Assembly: GCF_050410775.1 (NCBI RefSeq)
Contig: NZ_CP191229.1
Direction: 5' to 3' (one strand)
Source of the DNA: Erwinia sp050410775
GTDB taxonomy: Bacteria; Pseudomonadota; Gammaproteobacteria; Enterobacterales; Enterobacteriaceae
DNA length: 64,000 nucleotides
Both the position numbers and the translations under genes were made by a program. The notes below the pieces were generated by a model, which was given only the letters and a program-made list of their open reading frames with translations, did no database searches and was not told the origin of the DNA. Of this stretch, positions 37,220 through 45,739 are shown piece after piece (within the stretch, counting starts at the first letter, position 1; the number at the start of each line of letters is the position of its first letter).

Positions 37220-38653
37220 TTACGCATTTTCATCGGTGTAACGTCTGGCTTTATAGGCCGGGAACATCAGGTTCTGGGTGGAAAAAATGTCATCCAGTTC
37301 CGCTTCGGTAAGCAGGCCGCGTTCCAGCACCACCTCCCGTACGCTCTTGCCCGTTTCTGCGCAGATTTTCCCCACGATATCGCCGTTATGATGACCAATG
37401 TAGGGATTGAGGTAAGTGACGATGCCGATGGAGTTAAAGACATAGGCTTCACAAACGGCTTTGTTGGCCGTGATGCCGTTGACGCATTTCTCCAGCAGGT
37501 TCAGGCAGGCATTGCTCAGGATATGCACGGACTCAAACATGGCCTGGCCGATAACCGGTTCCATCACGTTGAGCTGTAGCTGACCCGCTTCGGAAGCCAG
37601 GGTGACGGTCACATCATTGCCAATCACCTTGAAGCAGACCTGATTGACGACCTCAGGCACGACCGGATTTACTTTGGCCGGCATAATTGATGACCCGGCC
37701 TGAAGCTCCGGCAGGTTGATCTCATTCAGGCCCGCCCGGGGACCCGAGGAGAGCAGGCGGAGATCGTTACAGATTTTCGAGAGCTTAACCGCCAGACGCT
37801 TAAGCGCGCTGTGGACCATCACGTAAGCACCGCAGTCGGAGGTGGCTTCAATCAAATCTTCCGCCGGCACGCAGGGCAGGTTACTGACTTCCGCCAGCTT
37901 CTGTACCGCCAGCTGTTGATAGCCTTCCGGCGTATTCAGCCGCGTACCAATGGCGGTGGCCCCCAGATTCACCTCCAGCAGCAGCTCGGCGGTGCGCCGG
38001 ATATTTTTAATCTCTTCGTTAAGCAGCACGTTGAATGCGTGGAACTCCTGGCCCAGCGTCATCGGCACGGCATCCTGAAGCTGGGTGCGTCCCATTTTCA
38101 GGATAGATTCGAACTCTTTGGCCTTACGCTGAAAACCTTCGCGCAACCGATCAATCGCCTCCAGCAGGGTTTCGATGGAGGTATAGAGCGCAATGCGAAA
38201 GCCGGTCGGATAGGCGTCGTTGGTGGACTGGCACTTATTGACGTGGTCGTTGGGATTAAGAAACTGGTATTCCCCTTTCTGATGCCCCATCAGCTCCAGA
38301 CCGATATTTGCCAGCACTTCATTGGTGTTCATATTGACGGAAGTGCCCGCGCCGCCCTGATAGACGTCCACCGGGAACTGGTCCATACATTTGCCGTTTA
38401 CCAGCACTTCGTCACAGGCCATGATGATAGCGTCGGCCACGTTGCGGGGAATGGTTTGCAGCGTTTTATTCGCCATCGCCGCCGCTTTTTTCACCATTAC
38501 CATGCCGCGAACGAATTCGGGGATATCGCTGATTTTGCTGCTGCTGATATAAAAGTTTTCAATCGCGCGCAGCGTGTGGACGCCGTAGTAAGCTTCTGCC
38601 GGAACTTCACGCATGCCTAACAGATCTTCTTCGATGCGGATGCTTGTCGTCAT
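37220..38653 (-). CDS. aspA: Aspartate ammonia-lyase (aspartase)
   Basis: 477 residues, full length. Converts L-aspartate to fumarate and ammonia, supplying fumarate for anaerobic respiration. It shows the fumarase/aspartase superfamily signature GSSIMPAKVNPV with the catalytic Ser, the TNDAYPTGFRIA substrate segment and the MGRTQLQDAVPMTLGQEF block. The start ATG at 38653 gives MTTSIRIEEDLLG, as in enteric AspA. Followed by dcuA; divergent from fxsA. Confidence 0.97.
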   Translation of the reverse strand: MTTSIRIEEDLLGMREVPAEAYYGVHTLRAIENFYISSSKISDIPEFVRGMVMVKKAAAMANKTLQTIPRNVADAIIMACDEVLVNGKCMDQFPVDVYQGGAGTSVNMNTNEVLANIGLELMGHQKGEYQFLNPNDHVNKCQSTNDAYPTGFRIALYTSIETLLEAIDRLREGFQRKAKEFESILKMGRTQLQDAVPMTLGQEFHAFNVLLNEEIKNIRRTAELLLEVNLGATAIGTRLNTPEGYQQLAVQKLAEVSNLPCVPAEDLIEATSDCGAYVMVHSALKRLAVKLSKICNDLRLLSSGPRAGLNEINLPELQAGSSIMPAKVNPVVPEVVNQVCFKVIGNDVTVTLASEAGQLQLNVMEPVIGQAMFESVHILSNACLNLLEKCVNGITANKAVCEAYVFNSIGIVTYLNPYIGHHNGDIVGKICAETGKSVREVVLERGLLTEAELDDIFSTQNLMFPAYKARRYTDENA

Positions 38654-39030
38654 GGGAACCTTCTTATTATCGCGAGCGCATTTATCTTCGGGTTAAGCGC
38701 CGCTCACGCAAAAAAATTATCGGCTAAATATTACTACACTCCAGCCAGTTCCAGGAGGAGGGCGGGCGCAAAACCCTGACTTTATCCGTTTGTGCATTGA
38801 TCATACGCCGTCCGCGGTAAAAAGCTTGATGGCATAACAACCGGCCGGCATTTTTTTATCTTTTAACGCGATGCTTTGATCCCGATCCCACTATGATTAC
38901 CTGCAGGAGATAAGGCGGTTAAGGTTGAAAAGCGCCTGTACTGCCCCCAATTCTCTCTATTACGATCGTTAAGATCCCATTTTTGCCGGTACGCCCGCTG
39001 CGGACTGGCGCTGATATACAGGAGACTGCG
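38654..39030. promoter_or_regulatory. Divergent aspA / fxsA intergenic region
   Basis: 377 bases containing the aspA and fxsA promoters. AT-rich around 38700-38740 and 38840-38880. I cannot point to complete FNR or CRP boxes; TTTGTGCATTGATCATA near 38800 is only a partial match. No gene is seen. Confidence 0.4.
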
Positions 39031-39492
39031 GTGCGCTGGATACCGTTTTTAGTACTTTTCCTTCTCGCCTGGATCGAGATAAGCCTGTTCATACAGGTGG
39101 CGCACGTGATGGGCGTGCTGCTGACGCTGCTGCTGGTGGTCTTCAGCTCCGTCATTGGTATTTCGCTGGTCAAAAACCAGGGAATGAAAAACTTTATGCT
39201 GATGCAGCAGAAGCTTCAGGCGGGCGAAAGCCCGGCGGCGGAGATGATCAAAAGCGTTTCGTTGATCCTGGCGGGCTTCCTGCTGCTGCTGCCCGGCTTC
39301 TTTACTGACTTCCTGGGTCTGCTGCTGTTGCTGCCGCCGGTACAGAAGCATTTGACGCTGAAGCTGATGCCGCATTTACGCGTCTGGCGCGGTGCGGGCG
39401 CAGGCCCGGACAGCGGCTACACCGTTGAGGGAGAATATGAACGAAAAGACTCAACGCTGATTGAACACGACGATCGGGACGAGCGTAAATAA
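39031..39492 (+). CDS. fxsA: Inner-membrane protein FxsA
   Basis: 153 residues from a GTG start at 39031, with AGGAG seven bases upstream and alignment to E. coli FxsA (VRWIPF with MRWLPF). Small membrane protein known in E. coli for relieving exclusion of phage T7 by the F plasmid; normal role unclear. Conserved blocks IEISLFIQVAHVMGVLLTLL, SVIGISLVKNQG, EMIKSVSLILAGFLLLLPG and LLLLPPVQKHLTLKLMPHLR. The C-terminal tail is hydrophilic and variable. Followed by a terminator, then groS; E. coli yjeH is absent between them. Confidence 0.95.
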   Translation: MRWIPFLVLFLLAWIEISLFIQVAHVMGVLLTLLLVVFSSVIGISLVKNQGMKNFMLMQQKLQAGESPAAEMIKSVSLILAGFLLLLPGFFTDFLGLLLLLPPVQKHLTLKLMPHLRVWRGAGAGPDSGYTVEGEYERKDSTLIEHDDRDERK

Positions 39493-39498
39493 GCTAAG

Positions 39499-39522
39499 GG
39501 CGGAGATTTCCGCCTTTTTTTT
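39499..39522 (+). terminator. Terminator of fxsA
   Basis: 6-bp stem GGCGGA / TCCGCC (39499-39504 with 39509-39514) followed by eight U residues. Confidence 0.9.
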
Positions 39523-39592
39523 GCCGTTTTGTTCTATCCGCTCGTAAATTGACCAGTTGTGACGCAGAAGCAAAATTTTTTATTTTTTTACC

Positions 39593-39621
39593 CTTGAAAG
39601 CGTCGCTTCGCGTCCCTATCT
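39593..39621 (+). promoter_or_regulatory. Sigma-32 heat-shock promoter of groSL
   Basis: -35 CTTGAAA (39593-39599), 14-base spacer, -10 CCCTATCT (39614-39621), close to the sigma-32 consensus CTTGAAA...CCCCATNT and to the known E. coli groE promoter. About 80 bases before the groS start. Confidence 0.9.
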
Positions 39622-39701
39622 CTTCCGTCACGAGGCCGGTGCCAGTGAAGCCCGGCTTTCATCCCAAAAGACTGATTGGACTTCTCAAAGGAGAGCTATC
39701 A

Positions 39702-39995
39702 ATGAAAATTCGTCCTCTGCACGACCGTGTTATCGTCAAGCGTAAAGAAGTGGAATCTAAATCAGCAGGTGGCATCGTTCTGACCGGCTCTGCGGCGGGT
39801 AAATCTACCCGTGGCGAAGTGCTGGCCGTCGGCAATGGCCGTATCCTGGAAAGCGGTGATGTTAAGCCGCTGGACGTGAAAGTGGGCGATGTGGTCATTT
39901 TCAGCGAAGGCTACGGTGCCAAGACTGAGAAAATCGACAACGAAGAGGTGCTGATCATCTCCGAAAGCGACATTCTGGCAATTGTTGAAGCGTAA
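39702..39995 (+). CDS. groS: Co-chaperonin GroES
   Basis: 97 residues, usual length. Heptameric lid of the GroEL folding chamber. Starts MKIRPLHDRVIVKRKE and contains the mobile loop (ESKSAGGIVLTGSAAGKS) that binds GroEL, and the SEGYGAKTEKIDNEEVLI core. The ATG at 39702 is preceded by AAGGAGAG; the frame extends upstream only as non-coding leader. Transcribed with groL from the sigma-32 promoter at 39593-39621. Confidence 0.98.
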   Translation: MKIRPLHDRVIVKRKEVESKSAGGIVLTGSAAGKSTRGEVLAVGNGRILESGDVKPLDVKVGDVVIFSEGYGAKTEKIDNEEVLIISESDILAIVEA

Positions 39996-40041
39996 TCGAC
40001 GCGAACCTCACTGAACGAAACGAATTTAAGGGATATTTAAG

Positions 40042-41688
40042 ATGGCAGCTAAAGACGTAAAATTCGGTAATGACGCTCGTGTAAAAATGCTCCGTGGCGT
40101 TAACGTACTGGCAGATGCAGTAAAAGTTACCCTGGGTCCTAAAGGCCGTAACGTGGTCCTGGATAAATCTTTTGGTGCACCGACCATCACTAAAGATGGT
40201 GTTTCCGTTGCACGTGAAATCGAGCTGGAAGACAAGTTCGAGAACATGGGCGCACAGATGGTGAAAGAAGTAGCCTCTAAAGCGAACGACGCTGCAGGCG
40301 ACGGCACCACCACCGCAACCGTACTGGCTCAGTCCATCATCACCGAAGGTCTGAAAGCCGTCGCTGCGGGCATGAACCCGATGGACCTGAAGCGCGGTAT
40401 CGATCAGGCCGTTATCGCTGCGGTTCAGGAACTGAAAAACCTTTCTGTGCCTTGCTCCGACTCTAAAGCTATCGCTCAGGTAGGCACCATCTCTGCTAAC
40501 TCCGATGAAACCGTGGGCGAACTGATTGCTCAGGCGATGGAAAAAGTGGGCAAAGAAGGCGTTATCACCGTTGAAGAAGGCACCGGCCTTCAGGACGAGC
40601 TGGACGTGGTTGAAGGTATGCAGTTCGACCGTGGCTACCTCTCTCCTTACTTCATCAACAAGCCAGAAACGGGCGCAGTTGAGCTGGAAACGCCATTCAT
40701 CCTGCTGGCAGATAAAAAAATCTCCAACATCCGTGAAATGCTGCCCGTGCTGGAAGCCGTTGCAAAAGCCGGTAAGCCTCTGCTGATCATTGCAGAAGAT
40801 GTTGAAGGTGAAGCGCTGGCGACCCTGGTGGTGAACACCATGCGCGGCATCGTTAAAGTGGCTGCGGTTAAAGCCCCTGGCTTCGGCGATCGTCGTAAAG
40901 CGATGCTGCAGGATATCGCTGTGCTGACCGGTGGTACCGTTATCTCTGAAGAGATCGGTATGGAGCTGGAAAAAGCGGCGCTGGAAGATCTGGGCCAGGC
41001 GAAACGTGTTGTTATCAACAAAGACACCACCACCATCATCGATGGCGTGGGTGAAGAAACCGCTATCTCTTCTCGCGTAACGCAGATTCGTCAGCAGATC
41101 GAAGAAGCAACTTCTGACTACGACAAAGAAAAACTGCAGGAGCGCGTAGCGAAACTGGCAGGCGGCGTTGCCGTACTGAAAGTTGGCGCAGCTACTGAAG
41201 TTGAAATGAAAGAGAAGAAAGCCCGCGTTGAAGATGCCCTGCACGCTACCCGTGCTGCGGTTGAAGAAGGCGTGGTTGCTGGTGGTGGCGTGGCGCTGGT
41301 GCGCGTTGCGGCACAGCTGACCGATCTGCGCGGTCAGAACGAAGACCAGAACGTGGGTATCAAAGTTGCGCTGCGCGCGATGGAGTCTCCACTGCGTCAG
41401 ATCGTTTCCAACGCCGGTGAAGAGCCGTCTGTGGTTGCGAACATGGTGAAAGCGGGCGAAGGTAACTACGGTTACAACGCTCAGACCGAAGAGTACGGCA
41501 ACATGATCGACTTCGGTATCCTGGACCCAACCAAAGTGACCCGTTCTGCGCTGCAGTATGCGGCCTCTGTTGCTGGCCTGATGATCACCACCGAGTGCAT
41601 GGTGACCGACCTGCCTAAAGGCGATGCGCCTGACTTAGGTGCTGGCGGCGGCATGGGTGGCATGGGTGGTATGGGCGGCATGATGTAA
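40042..41688 (+). CDS. groL: Chaperonin GroEL
   Basis: 548 residues, usual length. Tetradecameric ATP-driven folding machine. It has the GPKGRNVVLDKSFGAPTITK start, the nucleotide-binding DGTTTATVLAQ block, Asp at the catalytic position (QNVGIKVALRAMESP region downstream), and the C-terminal GGM repeat tail. It starts 46 bases after groS in the same operon. Codon use is strongly biased, as expected for a highly expressed gene. No irregularities seen. Confidence 0.99.
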   Translation: MAAKDVKFGNDARVKMLRGVNVLADAVKVTLGPKGRNVVLDKSFGAPTITKDGVSVAREIELEDKFENMGAQMVKEVASKANDAAGDGTTTATVLAQSIITEGLKAVAAGMNPMDLKRGIDQAVIAAVQELKNLSVPCSDSKAIAQVGTISANSDETVGELIAQAMEKVGKEGVITVEEGTGLQDELDVVEGMQFDRGYLSPYFINKPETGAVELETPFILLADKKISNIREMLPVLEAVAKAGKPLLIIAEDVEGEALATLVVNTMRGIVKVAAVKAPGFGDRRKAMLQDIAVLTGGTVISEEIGMELEKAALEDLGQAKRVVINKDTTTIIDGVGEETAISSRVTQIRQQIEEATSDYDKEKLQERVAKLAGGVAVLKVGAATEVEMKEKKARVEDALHATRAAVEEGVVAGGGVALVRVAAQLTDLRGQNEDQNVGIKVALRAMESPLRQIVSNAGEEPSVVANMVKAGEGNYGYNAQTEEYGNMIDFGILDPTKVTRSALQYAASVAGLMITTECMVTDLPKGDAPDLGAGGGMGGMGGMGGMM

Positions 41689-41717
41689 TTGCTGCTGACT
41701 GCTTAAGTCATCAGAAA

Positions 41718-41746
41718 CCCCCGACCGGAAACGGCCGGGGGTTTTT
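41718..41746 (+). terminator. Terminator of the groSL operon
   Basis: 10-bp stem CCCCCGACCG / CGGCCGGGGG (41718-41727 with 41732-41741, one mismatch), GAAA loop and U5 tract. Confidence 0.92.
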
Positions 41747-41884
41747 CTTTTGGGCCGGAAAATAGTATAAGTAGTAGCGCAATCGTTCGGCTATAACGGG
41801 ATCAGGGCAATGAATGTTCAGAAAAAAAAGACTTTTTTCTGCTACGCTGCCACCCGACTCTGATGATAATAAATGGGGATTACA

Positions 41885-42235
41885 ATGCGGATTAACGTTT
41901 TGCTGGGACTCTCTGTCGCAGCGGTACTTCTGGCAGGTTGTAGCAGTTCGAACAACACGCTCAGCACAGCGGGCGAAAAAGTGACTTTCACCGATCAACA
42001 GCCCGCCAGTGAGTGTCAGCTGCTGGGGAACCTGACCGGTTCTCAGAGCAACTGGTTAAGCGGTGCCGGCGGTGAAGGCAGCTCGCTGCGCGGCGCGGCA
42101 AATGACCTGCGCAACCGTGCGGCTGAGATGGGTGGCAACGTGATTTACGGTGCAACCAGCCCGACGCAAAACTTCTGGTCCAGCTTTGCTCCACTGGACA
42201 GCAAGATGAGCGGCCAGGTCTACAAGTGTCCCTGA
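41885..42235 (+). CDS. yjeI: DUF4156 lipoprotein YjeI
   Basis: 116 residues from the ATG at 41885. A lipoprotein signal with lipobox LLAGC leads to a small conserved domain; QPASECQLLGNLTGSQSNWLSG and SLRGAANDLRNRAAEMGGNV align well with E. coli YjeI. Probably an outer-membrane lipoprotein of unknown function. Same position as in E. coli, downstream of groL; yjeJ is missing after it. Confidence 0.9.
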   Translation: MRINVLLGLSVAAVLLAGCSSSNNTLSTAGEKVTFTDQQPASECQLLGNLTGSQSNWLSGAGGEGSSLRGAANDLRNRAAEMGGNVIYGATSPTQNFWSSFAPLDSKMSGQVYKCP

Positions 42236-42306
42236 TCGCTTAAAGCCGCGGGCGAAGAGAACGTAGAGCAGGGGAGGCGAGTTAATCTTCCCCTGCCGAT
42301 CGCCCG

Positions 42307-43335
42307 CTAGCTCTGGCGCAGCTGCAAATCGAGCGGCGTTTTGCTCGGTTCACCGCCAATCTCCCTCGCCAGCTTCGGCACCATATAGCCCGATATTCTC
42401 GTCAGAAGCTCACGCATAATGCGCCGGGCCTCCTCATCCGACACAAAGAAATGCGCCGCGCCCTGTACTTTATCCAGCACGTGCAGATAGTAAGGCAGGA
42501 TCCCGGCATCAAACAGGGCATTACTGAGCGCGGCGAGAGTCGCTGCATCGTCATTAATATGCCGCAGTAACACGCTTTGATTTAACAGCGTCACGCCTGC
42601 GCGCTTCAGCTGCTGCATCGCCTCGCGCAGCTCGTCATCGATCTCCTGAGCATGGTTGATATGGGTCACCATAAGCGTCTGCAGGCGTGATTCCGCCAGG
42701 CGGCGACAGAGTGAAGGCGTGATGCGGCTTGGGATCACCACCGGCAACCGGCTGTGGATCCTCAGCCGTTTCAGATGCGGAATTTCTTCCAGCTGGCCGA
42801 TCAGCCAGTCCAGTTCCCCATCTTTCGCCATCAGCGGATCGCCGCCGGAGAAAATTATCTCATCCAGTTCTGGCTGCTCTCGGATATACTCCAGGGCCTG
42901 CTGCCAGTTGCGCTTGTTGCCCTGGTTCTCAGAATAAGGGAAATGGCGGCGGAAGCAGTAGCGGCAGTTGACCGCGCAGCCGCCTTTCACCAACAGCAGC
43001 GCACGGTTACGATATTTATGTAACAGACCCGGCACCACGCTGGTCTGCTCATCGAGCGGATCGGTACTGTAACCCGGCGCATCAACAAACTCCTGGCTGG
43101 CCGTGATCGTTTGCAGCAGAAGGGGATCTTGCGGATCGCCCTTGCGCATTCTGGCGGCAAAAGCCCGGGGGACGCGCAGGGGAAAAAGGCGACGGGCATC
43201 ACGGCCCGCCGTCAGCGCCGGATGCGAATCAAGGCCTAAAAGCCGCAATAATTCGTCTGGATCGGTGATTACATCTGCAAGTTGATGCAACCATTCTTCT
43301 CGTGAAGGGTTATTTAGGGTTACAATGTGTGCCAT
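42307..43335 (-). CDS. epmB: EF-P (R)-beta-lysylation enzyme EpmB (lysine 2,3-aminomutase)
   Basis: 342 residues. Radical-SAM enzyme that turns L-lysine into (R)-beta-lysine for EF-P modification. The 4Fe-4S-binding CxxxCxxC motif is Cys120, Cys124 and Cys127 (GGCAVNCRYCFRRHFPY), followed by the SAM-binding EIIFSGGDPLM block. PLP-binding and C-terminal regions are intact. Divergent from efp with only 41 bases between the start codons, so the two share a promoter region; the partner ligase epmA lies at 48530. Confidence 0.96.
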   Translation of the reverse strand: MAHIVTLNNPSREEWLHQLADVITDPDELLRLLGLDSHPALTAGRDARRLFPLRVPRAFAARMRKGDPQDPLLLQTITASQEFVDAPGYSTDPLDEQTSVVPGLLHKYRNRALLLVKGGCAVNCRYCFRRHFPYSENQGNKRNWQQALEYIREQPELDEIIFSGGDPLMAKDGELDWLIGQLEEIPHLKRLRIHSRLPVVIPSRITPSLCRRLAESRLQTLMVTHINHAQEIDDELREAMQQLKRAGVTLLNQSVLLRHINDDAATLAALSNALFDAGILPYYLHVLDKVQGAAHFFVSDEEARRIMRELLTRISGYMVPKLAREIGGEPSKTPLDLQLRQS

Positions 43336-43376
43336 TTTTTTGGCTAAGTACCAGTGTTAAATTGTAGAGGGCCTTT

Positions 43377-43943
43377 ATGGCGACTTATTCTAGCAACGAT
43401 TTCCGTCCCGGTCTTAAAATCATGTTCGAAGGCGAACCTTACGCTGTCGAATCCAGCGAGTTCGTTAAACCCGGTAAAGGTCAGGCTTTTGCCCGCGTGA
43501 AAATGCGTCGCCTGCTGACCGGCACCCGTGTGGAAAAAACATTTAAATCTACCGACTCCGCTGAAGGCGCTGACGTAGTAGATACCAACCTGAACTACCT
43601 GTACAACGACGGTGAGTTCTACCACTTTATGCACCCGGAAACTTTCGAACAGCACCCTGTTGAAGAGAAAACCGTGGGCGATGCTGCCAAGTGGCTGCTG
43701 GATAACGCAGAATGTATCGTAACGCTGTGGAACGGCAAGCCTATCCAGGTTCTGCCGCCAAACTTCGTTGAGCTGGAAATTGTTGATACTGATCCAGGCC
43801 TGAAAGGCGATACCGCTGGTACGGGCGGTAAGCCTGCGACGCTGACTACCGGCGCCGTTGTGAAAGTGCCGCTGTTTGTTCAGATTGGCGAAGTGATCAA
43901 AGTTGACACCCGCTCTGGCGAATACGTGTCACGCGTAAAATAA
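43377..43943 (+). CDS. efp: Elongation factor P
   Basis: 188 residues. Rescues ribosomes stalled at polyproline. The modification site Lys34 is in place (KPGKGQAF), and the EpmA/EpmB enzymes that beta-lysylate it are both encoded in the window. Three barrel domains, with the C-terminal signature LFVQIGEVIKVDTRSGEYVSR. A terminator follows at 43957-43983. Confidence 0.98.
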   Translation: MATYSSNDFRPGLKIMFEGEPYAVESSEFVKPGKGQAFARVKMRRLLTGTRVEKTFKSTDSAEGADVVDTNLNYLYNDGEFYHFMHPETFEQHPVEEKTVGDAAKWLLDNAECIVTLWNGKPIQVLPPNFVELEIVDTDPGLKGDTAGTGGKPATLTTGAVVKVPLFVQIGEVIKVDTRSGEYVSRVK

Positions 43944-43956
43944 ACTTGCGCGCAGT

Positions 43957-43983
43957 GGGCCTGAACTTCAGGCCCTGTTTTTA
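43957..43983 (+). terminator. Terminator of efp
   Basis: 8-bp stem GGGCCTGA / TCAGGCCC (43957-43964 with 43968-43975) followed by a U-rich TGTTTTTATT tail. Confidence 0.9.
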
Positions 43984-44198
43984 TTCATGGACGCCGTCCG
44001 GGCGCCCCTGAATAAACGCCCTGCGATTTCGCTGAGGGTGACCCTATCCTGATGTCCCCTCCTGCTTCATCACTCCCTTTCTACCAGCCCCTTATTCCTG
44101 TCAGAAATTTCTGTTTCCTTCTTCGCAGCGGAAGCATTCGGCTAAATTACGGCTATGCTTAAAACGTGTTTTTGACTTCTACTTAAAAGGAAATTGTT

Positions 44199-44333
44199 AT
44201 GTTAAAGAAAAGTATCGCTACCATTTTTTCCGTTCTGGTGCTCTCCTCGCTGCTCTCCGCCTGTAACACCACGCAAGGCGTAGGTGAAGATGTCGAAGCG
44301 GGCGGCGAAGCTATTCAGCGAAGCGCACAGTAA
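44199..44333 (+). CDS. ecnB: Entericidin B-family lipoprotein
   Basis: 44 residues, usual size. A lipoprotein signal with lipobox LLSAC gives a very short mature peptide (CNTTQGVGEDVEAGGEAI...), matching the entericidin motif TxQGxGEDxxxxGxAI. In E. coli EcnB is the stationary-phase, bacteriolytic partner of the EcnA antidote. AAAAGGAAATTG precedes the ATG. No ecnA is present upstream, so the toxin-like peptide stands without its classic partner. Confidence 0.93.
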   Translation: MLKKSIATIFSVLVLSSLLSACNTTQGVGEDVEAGGEAIQRSAQ

Positions 44334-44340
44334 TCTGCGT

Positions 44341-44363
44341 GCCGGTGCACAATGGGCACCGGC
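44341..44363. terminator. Hairpin between convergent ecnB and blc
   Basis: 8-bp perfect stem GCCGGTGC / GCACCGGC (44341-44348 with 44356-44363). No clear U-tract on either side; probable transcript end for both convergent genes. Confidence 0.55.
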
Positions 44364-44367
44364 TCCC

Positions 44368-44892
44368 TTAGCCCTGTTTTACCCAGATCAGTTTCGACAC
44401 GTCAAAACCTGCCTGACGAGCCTTCGTCAATAGCGACGCTTTTACCTCATCAGTAATCTCCGGCGTTCGCGCTAAAATCCATAAATAGTCCCGGTTCGGG
44501 CCGCATACCAGCGCATGCTGATAGGCATCATCCAGCGCAATGACGTTATAACCGCCGTAGAAGGGGCCAAAGAAGGAAACTTTAAGCGCCGCCCGATCGG
44601 CCGGTCCGGTGAAATACGCTTTACCCACGCTTTCCTGCCAGCGCTGCTTTTTCTCATTAAAGCCCCGGTTAACCACCTTCAGGCCACCGTCTTCGCGCTT
44701 GCTGTAGGTCGCCGTTACCTGAGTAAGGCCGCGCTCAAAACGGTGATCCAGCCTGGCAATTTCATACCAGCTACCCAGATAGCGTTCTGCGTTAAAACCG
44801 GCCACTGGCGTAACGCCTTTGGGCGGCGTAGTGCTGCAGGCAACCGAAAGCAGCGCTGCGCCGCCTGCCGCCACCATTTTCCAGAGAGACAT
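44368..44892 (-). CDS. blc: Outer-membrane lipocalin Blc
   Basis: 174 residues. A lipoprotein signal (LLSVAC, Cys near 19) is followed by a lipocalin beta-barrel with the diagnostic GSWYEIARLDH motif, the YNVIALDDAYQHALV strand and the RTPEI segment. Binds lysophospholipids in E. coli and is thought to act in membrane maintenance under stress. Follows frdD in direction; sugE and ampC, which surround blc in E. coli, are absent. Confidence 0.94.
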   Translation of the reverse strand: MSLWKMVAAGGAALLSVACSTTPPKGVTPVAGFNAERYLGSWYEIARLDHRFERGLTQVTATYSKREDGGLKVVNRGFNEKKQRWQESVGKAYFTGPADRAALKVSFFGPFYGGYNVIALDDAYQHALVCGPNRDYLWILARTPEITDEVKASLLTKARQAGFDVSKLIWVKQG

Positions 44893-44966
44893 AAGCTATT
44901 CCTTTAAGTATGAATGGCTTAAGTATAGGGTATTTTCAGGGGGCCACCAGCGCTCAGCGGCTTAAT

Positions 44967-45323
44967 TCACAGGGCCAGCAGACCCGTTGCCGTCACCACG
45001 CTGAGGATGGCGGCAAGGCCGTAAAAGAGCCATTTTCCGGCTGGCACCACGATTTTCAGATCGTGCATGCCGTGATGAAGACGGTGCAGGCCGCACCACA
45101 ACGGCATCACAATAGCCAGAAACAGGAAGCCTTTACCGGGCAGCGACTGGGCCAGGCGTAAAATTCGCTCATAGCTGAAGGTTGGATCTGACGCGCCGCT
45201 CAGCGGCAAAAGTAACCCGACCAGCAGCACCAGCACTGGTGAAACCAGCGCCGCCCACATGCCGCCCGCGCCAAATAATCCCCAGAACAGAGGTTCGTCA
45301 GAACGCACCGGTTGCGATTTCAT
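44967..45323 (-). CDS. frdD: Fumarate reductase membrane subunit D
   Basis: 118 residues with three membrane helices, the middle region HRLHHGMHDLKIVVP being typical of FrdD. With FrdC it anchors the FrdAB dimer and binds menaquinol. Last gene of frdABCD; 10 bases separate it from frdC. Confidence 0.95.
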   Translation of the reverse strand: MKSQPVRSDEPLFWGLFGAGGMWAALVSPVLVLLVGLLLPLSGASDPTFSYERILRLAQSLPGKGFLFLAIVMPLWCGLHRLHHGMHDLKIVVPAGKWLFYGLAAILSVVTATGLLAL

Positions 45324-45333
45324 CTTCGTCTCC

Positions 45334-45729
45334 TTATGACCCTACCAGCCAGAACAGTAAGCCTGCGCTCACTAACACCATCACCGCCCATAGTCCTTTA
45401 ATAACCGGACCGGGCGGAAGCTTTTTATCACCCAGGATGATGATGGACGCTTTCGGCGCCAGCTCAAACCAGGTCTTACTGTGCAGGAGGGCAGCAGCCA
45501 GCGTCACCACATTTAACAGCAGCACGACAGGATGCTGGAGGAAGGCGACAAACGCGATCCAGCTTTCAGTGCCGTGCCGGAGGGAGAAGAGGCCGGCTAT
45601 CAGCTCAATGCTGAACCAGATCGCGGGCAGCGCCGTTGCCTCGCGCAGCATATAAAACCGGTAAAAGGCGGACCTGCGCCACCAGCCGGCATCCATTGGC
45701 CGGGAATAGGGCTTACGTTTTGTGATCAT
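45334..45729 (-). CDS. frdC: Fumarate reductase membrane subunit C
   Basis: 131 residues with three membrane helices. Starts with the conserved KRKPYSRPM; FYRFYMLREATALPA contains the Glu (residue 30, Glu29 in E. coli numbering) involved in quinol binding, and HSKTWFELAPKA follows. It lies 10 bases after frdB in the operon. Confidence 0.95.
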   Translation of the reverse strand: MITKRKPYSRPMDAGWWRRSAFYRFYMLREATALPAIWFSIELIAGLFSLRHGTESWIAFVAFLQHPVVLLLNVVTLAAALLHSKTWFELAPKASIIILGDKKLPPGPVIKGLWAVMVLVSAGLLFWLVGS

Positions 45730-45739
45730 CAGCCACTCC

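Noticed and set aside
38790..38815. CRP or FNR box in the aspA upstream region
   Set aside because: Only half of either consensus is matched; not enough to call a site.
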